A stretch of 51,474 bases of DNA from an uncultured Oleiphilaceae bacterium (GTDB lineage Bacteria > Pseudomonadota > Gammaproteobacteria > Pseudomonadales > Oleiphilaceae), in NCBI GenBank assembly GCA_913060665.1, contig CAJXUY010000025.1, positions 1 through 51,474 of the forward strand, in the 5' to 3' direction. Position numbers and translations under genes: made by a program. Below the pieces are notes generated by a model that was not told the DNA's origin, ran no database searches, and saw only the letters and a program-made list of their open reading frames with translations. Positions within the stretch are counted from its first letter, which is position 1. Each line of letters begins with the position of its first letter. Shown here piece after piece: positions 8,587 to 18,029 of this stretch.

Positions 8587-9969
8587 CTACATTCGCCCCA
8601 TTGGAGGGAAGCCACCGCCACCTGGAGGCATCATTCCCTTCATACCCCGCATCATATTAGCCATGCCGCCTTTTTTAGTGAATTTCTTCATCATTTTTTG
8701 CATTTGCTTATGCTGCTTTAAAAGCCTGTTCACATCTTGGATTTGCGTACCTGAGCCAGCAGCAATACGTCGCTTACGGGGGTTATTGATTATATCGGGA
8801 AATCGTCGCTCATGCGGCGTCATTGAACAAATCATGGCCTCCATCTGACCTAGAGACTTGTCATTCACATGTTGCTGAGCGGCCTGAGCCATCTGCCCCA
8901 TACCTGGCAGCTTATCAAGCAAATTCCCCATCCCCCCCATATTCTTCATCTGCAATAGCTGATCTCGAAAATCCTCAAGATCAAAACCTTTTCCTTTTTT
9001 GATCTTTTTAGTCAGTTTTTCAGCTTTTTTCTTATCTAAATTTCGCTCTGCCTCTTCGATAAGGGTAAGAACATCACCCATCCCCAAAATACGAGAAGCA
9101 ACACGATCAGGGTAGAACGGCTCAAGAGCATCCGTTTTCTCACCAACACCCATAAATTTAATGGGCTTACCCGTGATAGAGCGAACAGAAAGCGCAGCAC
9201 CACCTCGTGCATCGCCATCTGTTTTGGTCAACACAACCCCTGTAAGAGGCAGCGCATCATTAAATGCTTTAGCCGTATTAGCTGCATCCTGACCTGTCAT
9301 AGAATCGACAACAAATAGTGTTTCGACAGGATTAACAGCAGCATGGAGGTGTTTAATCTCCCCCATCATCTCATCATCTATATGTAAACGACCTGCAGTA
9401 TCGACAATAACGACATCCATAAACTGTTTCTTTGCAGCATCAATGGCTGAAGCCGCAATATCAACTGGATTTTGCTCTGACGTACTCGGGAAGAATTCGA
9501 CCCCCACTTCTCCCGCAAGGGTTTCCAACTGCTTTATAGCTGCCGGACGGTAAACATCGGCACTGACCACCATTACCTTTTTCTTTTCTCGCTCCGTCAA
9601 GAATCGAGCAAGTTTTGCTACAGTGGTGGTTTTACCTGCCCCCTGCAAACCGGCCATCATAATAACGGCTGGCGGCTGCGCTGATAAATCCAAAGACTCA
9701 CAAGTTTCACCCATCACACGAACGAGCTCAGCATCTACGATACGAACAAATTCCTGGCCAGGTGTCAGACTTCTCATCACCTCCTGACCAACTGAACGCA
9801 CCTTAACCTGCTCAACGAAGTCTTTAACAACAGGAAGCGCTACATCCGCCTCAAGCAGCGCCATCCTAACTTCTCTGAGGGTTTCCTTGATGTTATCTTC
9901 GGTGAGCTTAGCCTGCCCTGTTATTTTTTTCAGACTACCAGAAAGTCGATCGGTTAAATTTTCAAACAT
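8587..9969 (-). CDS. ffh: Signal recognition particle protein Ffh
   Basis: Ffh is the GTPase of the signal recognition particle; with 4.5S RNA it delivers nascent membrane proteins to FtsY. From MFENLTDRLS the product has 460 residues. An N domain is followed by the G domain with GLQGAGKTT (residues 107-115), DTAGRL and TKTDGDARGG. A methionine-rich M domain ends in a tail of Met, Gly and Pro. Upstream in-frame ATGs would add up to seven residues and are less likely. It is transcribed separately from rpsP, with its own candidate promoter about 30 bases upstream. Confidence 0.97.
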   Translation of the reverse strand: MFENLTDRLSGSLKKITGQAKLTEDNIKETLREVRMALLEADVALPVVKDFVEQVKVRSVGQEVMRSLTPGQEFVRIVDAELVRVMGETCESLDLSAQPPAVIMMAGLQGAGKTTTVAKLARFLTEREKKKVMVVSADVYRPAAIKQLETLAGEVGVEFFPSTSEQNPVDIAASAIDAAKKQFMDVVIVDTAGRLHIDDEMMGEIKHLHAAVNPVETLFVVDSMTGQDAANTAKAFNDALPLTGVVLTKTDGDARGGAALSVRSITGKPIKFMGVGEKTDALEPFYPDRVASRILGMGDVLTLIEEAERNLDKKKAEKLTKKIKKGKGFDLEDFRDQLLQMKNMGGMGNLLDKLPGMGQMAQAAQQHVNDKSLGQMEAMICSMTPHERRFPDIINNPRKRRIAAGSGTQIQDVNRLLKQHKQMQKMMKKFTKKGGMANMMRGMKGMMPPGGGGFPPMGRM

Positions 9970-10007
9970 GATGCGTCTCATTAATTCCAAAATGTTGCGA
10001 TTGGATC

Positions 10008-10013
10008 ATTATA
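10008..10013 (-). promoter_or_regulatory. Candidate -10 of the ffh promoter
   Basis: A perfect TATAAT is read on the minus strand (CGGTTATAATGATCC), about 40 bases upstream of the ffh start. The -35 position at 17 bases reads TCGTTT, which is poor, so the call rests on the -10 and its position. Confidence 0.45.
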
Positions 10014-10161
10014 ACCGAGACTTTCAAACAAAACGAGACAACACTTGGCAGAGTTCGGAAGAAGAAGTTTAAAACCTTTGATATGAAACAGTACACACAC
10101 AGACAGATGACTGGTAATCTATCACTTGTTTTTGTATTTGATCACACCCTTACGGACAACC

Positions 10162-10956
10162 ATGAACATACTTTTTTTCGGGCTGACATCGATAGCACTC
10201 TATGCACTTGGAACAACCTATCAAGCATTAATTTACTTACAGAAAGCGCCACCTAAACCTTTCTTTGCGCTTCTTATTGGGTTAATCGCCGCAGCAGCCC
10301 ACAGCACCATGACATACGGGCTTGTTTCAGTTAACGGTGGACTTGACCTCAGCTTTTTCAATGCATCATCACTATTCGCAAGCCTCATAGTGGCAGTATT
10401 ACTGATCGTTAGCGTACAGCGCCCCACACAAAACCTTTTCCTGGTCGCATACCCTATTGCCATCGCAACCATTATATGCGCCTTACTGTTTGACACTAGC
10501 CCTGAGGAGCTCACCTACAAAAATTCAGGGATACTTTCGCATATCATTCTGTCCGTACTAGCCTACAGTATCTTTACCCTAGCAGCAGGCCAAGCATTCC
10601 TGCTTTACCTGCAAAACAAACAATTGAAAACTAACTACACTAGCCTTTTAATAAGAAACCTACCACCGCTTCAGACCATGGAATTACTTCTATTCGAAAT
10701 GATTTGGACTGGAATCATCTTGCTCACCCTCGGCATGGTTAGCGGCGCTATTTTTATTGATGACCTTTTTGCACAACACCTCGCACATAAAACCACTCTA
10801 TCCATAATAGCTTGGGGTATTTTTGCATCTCTACTCATCGGCCGACAACTAAAAGGATGGAGAGGCATTACAGCCAGCAAATGGACTCTATGGGGATGCC
10901 TATTTCTGATGCTTGGCTATTTTGGAAGCAAACTGGTCATAGAACTCATACTCTAG
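10162..10956 (+). CDS. CcsA/YpjD-like cytochrome c assembly family membrane protein
   Basis: The protein is an integral inner-membrane protein with about eight hydrophobic segments. It belongs by layout to the cytochrome C assembly (CcsA/CcmC) family, which handles haem during c-type cytochrome maturation, although the actual role of this stand-alone gammaproteobacterial branch is not established. Conserved-looking features are the SHIILSVLAYSIFTLAAGQA stretch and ALHKT-like HLAHKTTLSIIAWGIFA. I choose MNILFFG as start, giving 264 residues; the longer frame from a TTG adds 12 residues. It is divergent from ffh, an arrangement also seen in pseudomonads. It is followed by a CNNM-family gene. 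Confidence 0.85.
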   Translation: MNILFFGLTSIALYALGTTYQALIYLQKAPPKPFFALLIGLIAAAAHSTMTYGLVSVNGGLDLSFFNASSLFASLIVAVLLIVSVQRPTQNLFLVAYPIAIATIICALLFDTSPEELTYKNSGILSHIILSVLAYSIFTLAAGQAFLLYLQNKQLKTNYTSLLIRNLPPLQTMELLLFEMIWTGIILLTLGMVSGAIFIDDLFAQHLAHKTTLSIIAWGIFASLLIGRQLKGWRGITASKWTLWGCLFLMLGYFGSKLVIELIL

Positions 10957-11048
10957 CATTAGGCCAACCAACTCGCCGACAGAAATCTTGACAGACTAAC
11001 CGTTGAGATTTAACCTTCAACTTTAATCCTGCAAGAGCACCTACCACA

Positions 11049-12308
11049 TTGAACGAAAGCTCAACTGAGTTACTATTTTTAATCCTATTTCTGCTCATTA
11101 TCCTCTCAGGGTTTTTTTCCAGTTCCGAAACAGGAATGATGTCCTTAAATCGATATCGACTTAAACACCTAACCAGAAGTGGACACAAAGGGGCGCAGAG
11201 AGCCAGCAAACTCCTGGATCGCACCGATCAACTAATTGGCGTCATTCTAATTGGCAATAATTTCGTCAACATCTTTGCCTCATCCATCGCTACTATTATA
11301 GCGCTCAGGCTATGGGGTGACGCAGGAATAGCCATTGCAACCGCCCTTCTTACATTCGTCATTTTGATATTCGCAGAGGTAACGCCAAAAACACTGGCAG
11401 CACTCTACCCAGAAAAAATTGCGTTCCCGGCATCCTACATTTTAACACCGCTACTAAAGCTGCTTTACCCTCTTGTGTGGAGCGTGAACCTAATCACTAA
11501 CAACCTGCTAAAACTACTAGGCATAAAACAAAGCAATCAAGGATCCGACAACTTAAGCAGGGAAGAACTAAGAACTCTGGTTAATGAGGCTGGAGCATTA
11601 ATCCCCAGAAAACACCAGGACATGCTAGTGGGAATTCTCGACCTTGAAAAGGTCACCGTTAATGACATCATGGTGCCGCGAAACGAAATAGTCGGTATAG
11701 ATATTGAAGACGATTTTTCAGATATCATCACTCAAATTGAGTCCAGCCAACATACAAGGCTCCCGATATATAAAAATGATATCAATAACATTATAGGCAT
11801 ACTCCACCTTCGAAACCTAACCCGCGTACTATCACAAGAAACCCCCAATAGAGCATCATTGCTTCAAGAATGCCGAGAACCATACTTTGTACCTGAAAGC
11901 ACCCCACTTCATACACAACTAATGAACTTCCAGAAAGAAAAAAGGCGTATTGGTATCGTAGTTGATGAGTACGGAGATATTATGGGGATCGCCACGATGG
12001 AGGATATCCTCGAAGAAATTGTTGGAGAATTTACCACTAACTTCTCTGCTAATAGCGCCGATATAACTCCGCAGGACGACGGTAGCTTTATTGTCGACGG
12101 TTCAGCCACTATTCGAACCATTAATAAAACGCTATCCTGGAACTTGCCAACCTCTGGCCCAAAAACACTAAACGGGCTTATCACTGAAGCACTTGAATCA
12201 ATACCAGACACCAGTGTCTGCTTAAAGATCCACAAACATCAAATGGAAATAAGGCAAATTAAAGACAACGTCGTCAAGACAGTCCGGATATCGCCGCCCA
12301 CCAAATAA
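11049..12308 (+). CDS. CNNM/CBS-domain transporter-associated protein (CorC/HlyC family)
   Basis: Members of this family are implicated in magnesium/cobalt efflux or resistance; the substrate of this branch is not proven. The N-terminal DUF21/CNNM membrane domain begins with LSGFFSSSETGMMSLN and has three or four hydrophobic segments. It is followed by two CBS domains (around VNDIMVPRNEI and RRIGIVVDEYGDIMG) and a C-terminal CorC_HlyC domain with DGSFIVDGSATI. At 419 residues it has the usual full length. The start is a TTG; the next ATG lies inside the first membrane segment, so TTG is preferred. It follows the CcsA-like gene by 92 bases on the same strand. Confidence 0.9.
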   Translation: MNESSTELLFLILFLLIILSGFFSSSETGMMSLNRYRLKHLTRSGHKGAQRASKLLDRTDQLIGVILIGNNFVNIFASSIATIIALRLWGDAGIAIATALLTFVILIFAEVTPKTLAALYPEKIAFPASYILTPLLKLLYPLVWSVNLITNNLLKLLGIKQSNQGSDNLSREELRTLVNEAGALIPRKHQDMLVGILDLEKVTVNDIMVPRNEIVGIDIEDDFSDIITQIESSQHTRLPIYKNDINNIIGILHLRNLTRVLSQETPNRASLLQECREPYFVPESTPLHTQLMNFQKEKRRIGIVVDEYGDIMGIATMEDILEEIVGEFTTNFSANSADITPQDDGSFIVDGSATIRTINKTLSWNLPTSGPKTLNGLITEALESIPDTSVCLKIHKHQMEIRQIKDNVVKTVRISPPTK

Positions 12309-12397
12309 CCACGCCATATCAACTCAAGATTAATGCAAAAAAGTGCAAAAAAGCGCACATAAATGGCATTAACCTGTGTTTTTTTGTTACTTTTTAT

Positions 12398-12406
12398 TGC
12401 TATACT
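12398..12406 (+). promoter_or_regulatory. Extended -10 promoter candidate for the DUF1631 gene
   Basis: The sequence TTGCTATACT carries TG one base before TATACT, an extended -10 element; CTATACT also fits the RpoS-preferred -10. It lies about 157 bases before the DUF1631 start. The 12-mer TTTATTGCTATA here recurs at two other intergenic sites in the window. Confidence 0.5.
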
Positions 12407-12562
12407 AGGAGTATGTTTGATTTTTGAAATACACTCTGCTATGAGCTTAAGTAGGTAGATGCGATCATGACACGGTCTAATTAATAATAAACGTTCATTA
12501 GCAATACATTTGGTGAGTTCGGCAAGATCATCAGATTGAGAGTCGTCCATGGGAGTACTTAT

Positions 12563-14809
12563 ATGAACAACCAATCTGGCATTAGTTATATTAAAGATCA
12601 CAAAATGTCTGGGTTAGCACACAATATTCATAAGGATATGAAGACTATTCAAACAGATGCTATCTCCTCCCTCATGGAACTGCTGCAAAGCATGTTCGAC
12701 GGTATTGATGACTCTTTCTTCGAGCTAGCGAACGGTGCGCGTAGCAATAACGAACAGAATCGTTTCTTTGAAGCAATGAGAGAAATTCGAATTCAGCGAA
12801 AAGGAATCGAAAGTCATTTCCAGCTCGCACTATCAAACTTATTTAAAACCCCTCCAAGATTAAAACATACTAATACTCAGGACTCTCTCGAAGAGATCAA
12901 CGCCGAGACGCTTTCGCTTGTGCAAGAAGATGCACTCGAAGAAGATGTTGCGACCAATACAATGATCACCAAAGCTCGCGCAAACTTTCAGGGCCAACTA
13001 CTCCAAATTCAAGCCCGCATGTCTTCGATATATAGCCCCGACAACAAGGACGAGACAGCAAACCCACTGGATCCTGAGCATATTTGCGGTGCATTTACTA
13101 AAGCTTGTATCAATCTGGAAATTAATATCCGGGAAAAACTAATTGTTTATAAACAGTTTGACCGGTTTGTCATGTCCAACTTAGGCGACATATACGAACG
13201 CACCAACAAGCAATTAATAGACGCAGGCATTCTACCTAACCTCAAGCACCAAAATAAAAAAAGCCGCACAACCGCAAAAAGCAGCAACTCTCCAGGCGCA
13301 CCGATAGAGAGTGGAGGCAGCGCTAGTTACTCAGAAACCCTAGACAAAGCAGCGAACGGAATAGAGATTTTTTCTCAAATACAATCTCTCTTAGCCAATG
13401 TTCGCCAACAAACAGGAACCGGTGTTTCTGCCCCTAGTAGCGAAAACGTCCACTTTATTGCTGACAACGACCTTATGTCCATGCTGTCGACATTACAAGA
13501 GCAGATTCCACAGCAAACTATCGACGATAAAACACCAACCGTTATTAATATCCGAGATGCACTAGGCGCACTACTTGAACAACAGAATCGAACATCCGGC
13601 GAGAGCTCAAGCCTAAATCAAGTTGATGAAGACCTGATAAACCTTGTCTCTATGCTATTTGAGTTTATTCTTGAAGACTATAACCTATCAGCCCCCATTC
13701 AGGTTTTGATAAGCCGCCTTCAAATTCCGATATTAAAAGTAGTCATCAAAGATAAATCATTCTTTGCAAAAAACAGTCACCCAGCCCGTAAATTGCTCAA
13801 CGCACTTGCTAAGGCAGGAATTGGCTGGAATGATGCGTCAGAGAAACAACGAGACAAACTGTACGAACAGATTCATACCATAGTACACGCAGTACTGGAT
13901 GAGTTTAATGGTGACATACAAATATTCGATACGCTTTTTCAGCAATTCTCAATCTTTATCGACAAAGAAGAGCATAAAGCCAAAATTGTTGAGCAAAGGA
14001 CAAAAGAGTCTGAAGAAGGGCGAATTAGATCTAACAAAGCTCAGCAGACAGTAGAAGATATCATCAAATCAAAGCTGGCTTCAATTGATATTCCTGCCAC
14101 TGCGAAAGAGACAATCCAAAATGGCTGGAGCCGCGTAATGTTTCTTGCGTATCTGAAAGATGATAAAGAACACCGCTGGCAGCAAACAACGGATACACTC
14201 GAGCAGTTAATCTGGTGCTTAATGCCTCACACCGAAGACAAAGCGAGGCAACGCTGGGTCAGAATAGTTCCAGGACTCCTGAAAGAGGTGAAATCAGGCT
14301 TGCAAGAGGTGTCTTATAATTCAGCCCGCCTTGATCAAACAATGTCGGACATGAAAAAAGCACTGACCGACGCCTTTAAGCAACAGTCAGTTACCGCCGC
14401 AACAAAAAGCGAGCCGGAGAACACCTATAACACAGTCGATGAGGCGCAACAAGAAAGCGCGTCCGTCATTGATAAAACCGCAATACAGAAGCAAAAAGAG
14501 ATAGAAGATGCCGCTATTGCTGAGCACATGCTTAAAGTGGACGCTATAGAAACAGGTAGCTGGATAGAGTTTTCGCTTGTGAATGGCAGTAAATTTCGCT
14601 GTAAACTATCGACTAAAATAGACGAGGCAGACTGCCTAATATTCGTCAACAGAATGGGCCTTAAAGTCGTTGAGAAAACGCGACGAGAACTGGCACACGA
14701 AATGAGAAGAGGACGCGTTAAAGTATTGGAACAGGGCCTTTTGGTGGACCGAGCGATGAACTCTGTCATGGGAAACCTTAGAAAAATGTCCGGCACAGCA
14801 GCCCAATAA
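12563..14809 (+). CDS. DUF1631 family protein
   Basis: This is a large, soluble-looking protein of 749 residues with no signal peptide or membrane segment. The C-terminal region GSWIEFSLVNGSKFRCKLSTK, followed by IFVNRMGLKVVEKTRREL and RAMNSVMG, matches the conserved end of DUF1631 proteins, whose function is unknown. The barrel-like C-terminus recalls PilZ-type folds, but I see no RxxxR...D/NxSxxG c-di-GMP motif. The middle is rich in helix-forming, charged sequence. The chosen ATG (MNNQSGISY) has GGGAG seven bases upstream; a TTG 27 bases earlier is less likely. It is followed by a TonB-like gene on the same strand, separated by a hairpin-forming repeat. Confidence 0.85.
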   Translation: MNNQSGISYIKDHKMSGLAHNIHKDMKTIQTDAISSLMELLQSMFDGIDDSFFELANGARSNNEQNRFFEAMREIRIQRKGIESHFQLALSNLFKTPPRLKHTNTQDSLEEINAETLSLVQEDALEEDVATNTMITKARANFQGQLLQIQARMSSIYSPDNKDETANPLDPEHICGAFTKACINLEINIREKLIVYKQFDRFVMSNLGDIYERTNKQLIDAGILPNLKHQNKKSRTTAKSSNSPGAPIESGGSASYSETLDKAANGIEIFSQIQSLLANVRQQTGTGVSAPSSENVHFIADNDLMSMLSTLQEQIPQQTIDDKTPTVINIRDALGALLEQQNRTSGESSSLNQVDEDLINLVSMLFEFILEDYNLSAPIQVLISRLQIPILKVVIKDKSFFAKNSHPARKLLNALAKAGIGWNDASEKQRDKLYEQIHTIVHAVLDEFNGDIQIFDTLFQQFSIFIDKEEHKAKIVEQRTKESEEGRIRSNKAQQTVEDIIKSKLASIDIPATAKETIQNGWSRVMFLAYLKDDKEHRWQQTTDTLEQLIWCLMPHTEDKARQRWVRIVPGLLKEVKSGLQEVSYNSARLDQTMSDMKKALTDAFKQQSVTAATKSEPENTYNTVDEAQQESASVIDKTAIQKQKEIEDAAIAEHMLKVDAIETGSWIEFSLVNGSKFRCKLSTKIDEADCLIFVNRMGLKVVEKTRRELAHEMRRGRVKVLEQGLLVDRAMNSVMGNLRKMSGTAAQ

Positions 14810-14834
14810 ACCTAACAGAGAGTCGGCCGTAGAA

Positions 14835-14861
14835 AGTCTACACTATTAACTATTGTAGACT
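14835..14861. repeat. Inverted repeat between the DUF1631 and TonB-like genes
   Basis: AGTCTACA and TGTAGACT form a perfect 8-bp stem with an 11-base loop, ending nine bases before the TonB-like start. There is no T run, so a terminator is doubtful. It could be an operator or a hairpin that limits translation of the next gene. Confidence 0.5.
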
Positions 14862-14869
14862 CATCTTGT

Positions 14870-15733
14870 ATGCTGTTTATGCAAAAATATAATAGCTCCT
14901 CACCTTATAGAACTTCGCTTGCCCTATCACTCGCCATCCTATTTCACATAATTTTGGGTATAATTCTACTTAAAATTCTTCCTAAAATTGAAGTAAAAAG
15001 AACAATCCCTATACAGTTAACCGTATCATCAAAAGCCAGCAGTTCAGCTATACAAACTCGCGCCAATACCGCCTCAAACAAGCCCAAGGAGTCCGCTGAA
15101 GAAATACTAAACAAGGAAAAGCTGCAGAATGCTTCGAAGGAAACCATCACCAGCACTGGGTCAAGCAGTGTTAGCGAATATTCAGCAAAAGAAAAATCAC
15201 AAAGCACTGATCAAAAAACGACACCTAACCAATCAACAGAATCAGTCAAGCAAGAGAACATATTCATCCCGAAAATCAAAACTGACCTGCCTGATGTAAG
15301 AAGAGATATTGCTATTTCGAGTAAAAGTCAGGCTACCTCCAAGTCATTCACCGAAATTTCTAGTTTATTCCAACAACAAGAAACAGATGCAACAATTGCT
15401 CACATATCTAGTGATCCTGAACTTGAAAAAATTTCACCCTATGAAGAGCACCTGTATAACAAACTAACCCATACCAAGTATCAAGATCAGCTATACCCTA
15501 TTATAAGTAAACTAAACCAAAGTAAGTCCATCACATTGGAGCTGACTATATTCCCCAACGGCACAATAAAAAATGTACGAGTTAAACGTTCCAGCAATGA
15601 TCAAAAACTAGATCAAGCGGTCCGGAAAATAGCATTGAGTGCCAGTCCGTATCCAATTCCGCCAACGTCAGACAAGTCCTTCGGATACAAATACAGCGTA
15701 TCTATTAGATATGAGCCATCGCTAACCCAATAA
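14870..15733 (+). CDS. TonB-like energy transducer / TonB C-terminal domain protein
   Basis: The 287-residue protein has a short cytoplasmic N-terminus and one membrane segment at about residues 16-37 (SLALSLAILFHIILGIILL). A long, low-complexity linker rich in Ser, Thr, Lys and Glu follows. It ends in a TonB-type C-terminal domain (about residues 195-285) with LELTIFPNGTIKNVRVKRSS and a final hydrophobic SVSIRYEPS strand. This layout fits a TonB paralogue that spans the periplasm. The usual proline-rich linker is replaced by a Ser/Lys-rich one, and no exbB, exbD or TonB-dependent receptor is nearby, so true energy transduction is uncertain. Neither candidate ATG (14870 or 14879) has a clear ribosome-binding site. 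Confidence 0.75.
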   Translation: MLFMQKYNSSSPYRTSLALSLAILFHIILGIILLKILPKIEVKRTIPIQLTVSSKASSSAIQTRANTASNKPKESAEEILNKEKLQNASKETITSTGSSSVSEYSAKEKSQSTDQKTTPNQSTESVKQENIFIPKIKTDLPDVRRDIAISSKSQATSKSFTEISSLFQQQETDATIAHISSDPELEKISPYEEHLYNKLTHTKYQDQLYPIISKLNQSKSITLELTIFPNGTIKNVRVKRSSNDQKLDQAVRKIALSASPYPIPPTSDKSFGYKYSVSIRYEPSLTQ

Positions 15734-15812
15734 AACATAAAACCAATACAGTATATTGTTAGATCTCACTGGTACGCCATGTGCTCTAGTGGTTTTGTCG
15801 ATTTCAAAGCAA

Positions 15813-15842
15813 AAAAAACCACGCTTTAGAACGTGGTTTTTT
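15813..15842. terminator. Bidirectional terminator between the TonB-like gene and grxD
   Basis: A perfect CCACG / CGTGG stem is flanked by A6 and T6 runs that pair as well (AAAAAACCACG ... CGTGGTTTTTT). It lies between two convergent genes and can act in both directions. Confidence 0.85.
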
Positions 15843-15857
15843 GATACAACTACATGA

Positions 15858-16187
15858 CTAGCTTTCAGAAGTTGACTCTGAAGCGTTCTTAACCAACTCT
15901 TTTAGCTCACCACTTTCATACATTTCAAGAACGATATCGCAGCCCCCCACCAATTCACCTTTAACATACAATTGAGGGAATGTTGGCCAATTTGAATAAA
16001 CCTTTAAATTCTCTCTAACATCCGAATTTTCTAAGATGTTCACATAGGCAAAACGCTCACCGCACGCCATTAAAGATTGAACGGTCTTAGCAGAGAATCC
16101 ACATTGGGGAGCCTGCGGAGTACCCTTCATATATAGCAAAATATCATTACCTTCAACTTGCTCTTTAATCGTATCCATTACATCCAT
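15858..16187 (-). CDS. grxD: Monothiol glutaredoxin Grx4
   Basis: Grx4-type monothiol glutaredoxins carry and donate [2Fe-2S] clusters, often with BolA. The active-site CGFS is at residues 29-32, after YMKGTPQAPQ. The glutathione-binding segments WPTFPQLYVKGELVGGCDI follow. I start at MDVMDTIKEQ because GGAGG lies seven bases before that ATG; this gives 109 residues, close to the family norm of ~110. The frame is open nine codons further upstream but without comparable support. It is monocistronic and closed by the shared terminator. Confidence 0.95.
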   Translation of the reverse strand: MDVMDTIKEQVEGNDILLYMKGTPQAPQCGFSAKTVQSLMACGERFAYVNILENSDVRENLKVYSNWPTFPQLYVKGELVGGCDIVLEMYESGELKELVKNASESTSES

Positions 16188-16247
16188 AGGTACACCTCCA
16201 AATAAGGAAAACAAAACAATAAGAAAAAGCTAATTAGTCTCTGACAA

Positions 16248-16284
16248 GCATTCTACTCCTTTTTTCTATATCCGACTAGAATGC
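16248..16284. repeat. Inverted repeat between hyuB-like gene and grxD
   Basis: GCATTCTA and TAGAATGC form a perfect 8-bp stem with a 21-base loop. It spans the space just after the hydantoinase stop and upstream of grxD. It may be a weak terminator or an operator; the loop is long and the T run is inside it. Confidence 0.4.
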
Positions 16285-16291
16285 TCTACTA

Positions 16292-17839
16292 TTATCTTAA
16301 TTCAGACCCACCCCAGCCGCCTCCACCAGGCGTTCTAACCTCCACAACATCCCCAAATGAGACCTCAAAGCTCACCTTGTCTCCAATGACCTGACTATTT
16401 AGAAGGTTAACACCAACAGAACCACCCTGCCCGCCATTTCCTCCCCACGGAGCTGAGCGCCTTCTTTCAGTTAATAAGGTCACTGTTGCGGGCCCTTTAA
16501 AACAATAAAGCTTAGTGACACCATCCCCTCCAACCCAAAAACCTTTACCACCACTCACTTTCCGCAGCTCATATTTTGTAACCTGTAAAGGATAGTGCAT
16601 TTCTAGACTTTCTATCGGCGTGTTCAACGTATTAGTCATATGAGATTGTACCGCTGACAGTCCCGCTCGACCGTTTGACGCGCCACTTCCGCCTGCAATC
16701 GTTTCATAGTAGTCCCAACCCCCGGAATCGCTACGAGCCCCCATCGCAATGTTATTCATAGTACCCTGGCTCGCGGCCGGAATTCGCTCAGGCACGGCCT
16801 TTGCTAGCGCTCCAAGAATCACATCCACCAAACGAGTGCTAGTCTCTACATTTCCTGCCGCCACCGCAGAAGGGTAGCATGCGTTAACTAATGATCCTTC
16901 AGGCGCAACCACCTTAATAGCATCAAACGCCCCCGCGCAAGCAGGTATTTGCTCAGGCATCAAACATCTAAAGACATAATACGCAGCGGCCGCCGTCACA
17001 CTAATGGGACAATTAATATTGCCGTTAACCTGCCCTGAGGAACCTGAAAAATCCAATACAACTTCATCTGAACAGACATCTAGGCTTAAGGATATCGTAA
17101 TAGCAAACCCTCCAAAACCATCGGAATCCATAACATCTACATATTTATATCGCCCCTTTGGTAAGATGGATAACGCTGAACGAGACAAACGTCGCGCATA
17201 ATTATTAAGCTCCACAACCCCCTGCAGAAATTCAATCACCCCCATCTCTGTAATGAGTAATGATAAACGCTTAACACCTGCGCGATTTGCGCTAACCTGT
17301 GCTTGAAAATCACCTAAAAAATCACCCTCTTTCTGACCCGTATCAAACGCTAACGCCTCCCAAAGGTCATGGTTATCGACACCTTTTTTAATTAAGAACT
17401 GAGGCTTTATCAGAACACCTTCTTCTTCTAGGCGACATGACACAGGCATAGACCCGGGCGTTGATGCGCCAATGTTGGCGTGATGAGCTCTGTTCACAAC
17501 AAAAGCAACCAACTCTCCAGCCATAAAAACAGGCGCTATTACCGTCACATCAGGTAAGTGAGTCCCCCCCATAAAAGGGTCGTTCATAACCATCATATCC
17601 CCGTCAGCCCACGCTTGCCGCCCTATCACATCCTTCATTGCGTAAGCCATACTACCTAGATGAACCGGGACATGTGCTGCTTGAGCGCACAATTTACCTT
17701 CCGCATCAAATACAGCACATGAAAAATCCAGTCTATCCTTTATATTCGGAGAGAATGCTGAGCGCTTAAGCGTTACCCCCATTTCATCACAAACAGCCTC
17801 TAAACGACTGTTAAAAACATTCAGGTCTATTGCATTCAT
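16292..17839 (-). CDS. Hydantoinase B / oxoprolinase family protein
   Basis: The 516-residue product is recognisable as HyuB: LKRSAFSPNIKDRLDFSCAVF, AAHVPVHLGSM, MVMNDPFMGGTHLPD, NRAHHANIGAS and the C-terminal RTPGGGGWG. The family provides one half of ATP-dependent 5-oxoprolinase or N-methylhydantoinase; the partner HyuA supplies the ATPase part. No hyuA is next to it in this window, so its substrate is unknown. The start at MNAIDLNVF gives the usual N-terminus and has GGTG about 8 bases upstream. It is divergent from argD, with about 250 bases between them. Confidence 0.9.
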   Translation of the reverse strand: MNAIDLNVFNSRLEAVCDEMGVTLKRSAFSPNIKDRLDFSCAVFDAEGKLCAQAAHVPVHLGSMAYAMKDVIGRQAWADGDMMVMNDPFMGGTHLPDVTVIAPVFMAGELVAFVVNRAHHANIGASTPGSMPVSCRLEEEGVLIKPQFLIKKGVDNHDLWEALAFDTGQKEGDFLGDFQAQVSANRAGVKRLSLLITEMGVIEFLQGVVELNNYARRLSRSALSILPKGRYKYVDVMDSDGFGGFAITISLSLDVCSDEVVLDFSGSSGQVNGNINCPISVTAAAAYYVFRCLMPEQIPACAGAFDAIKVVAPEGSLVNACYPSAVAAGNVETSTRLVDVILGALAKAVPERIPAASQGTMNNIAMGARSDSGGWDYYETIAGGSGASNGRAGLSAVQSHMTNTLNTPIESLEMHYPLQVTKYELRKVSGGKGFWVGGDGVTKLYCFKGPATVTLLTERRRSAPWGGNGGQGGSVGVNLLNSQVIGDKVSFEVSFGDVVEVRTPGGGGWGGSELR

Positions 17840-17990
17840 TCTACACCAACATACGTTAGTCAAAATTAGGTCATCTCAGGCAACCATTGATTAATAAATC
17901 ATCGACATATAGCACGGGAAAACCACTTCACTCTTATTTTAATGATATAAAGAAAAATCCATAGCCTCTTCTCGCATAACGGGTGAGTTA

Positions 17991-18018
17991 TTGCCAACAA
18001 CCCAAAATATGATATTAT
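17991..18018 (+). promoter_or_regulatory. Promoter of argD-argF
   Basis: TTGCCA (17991-17996) and TATTAT (18013-18018) are spaced by 16 bases, each matching the sigma-70 consensus at five of six positions. Transcription would begin near 18025, a few bases before a perfect terminator hairpin. Confidence 0.55.
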
Positions 18019-18029
18019 TAGCTGTCGTT

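Noticed and set aside
12239-12601. Minus-strand open frame of 120 codons between the CNNM and DUF1631 genes
   Set aside because: It overlaps both real genes and the promoter region, has no ribosome-binding site and no recognisable protein features.
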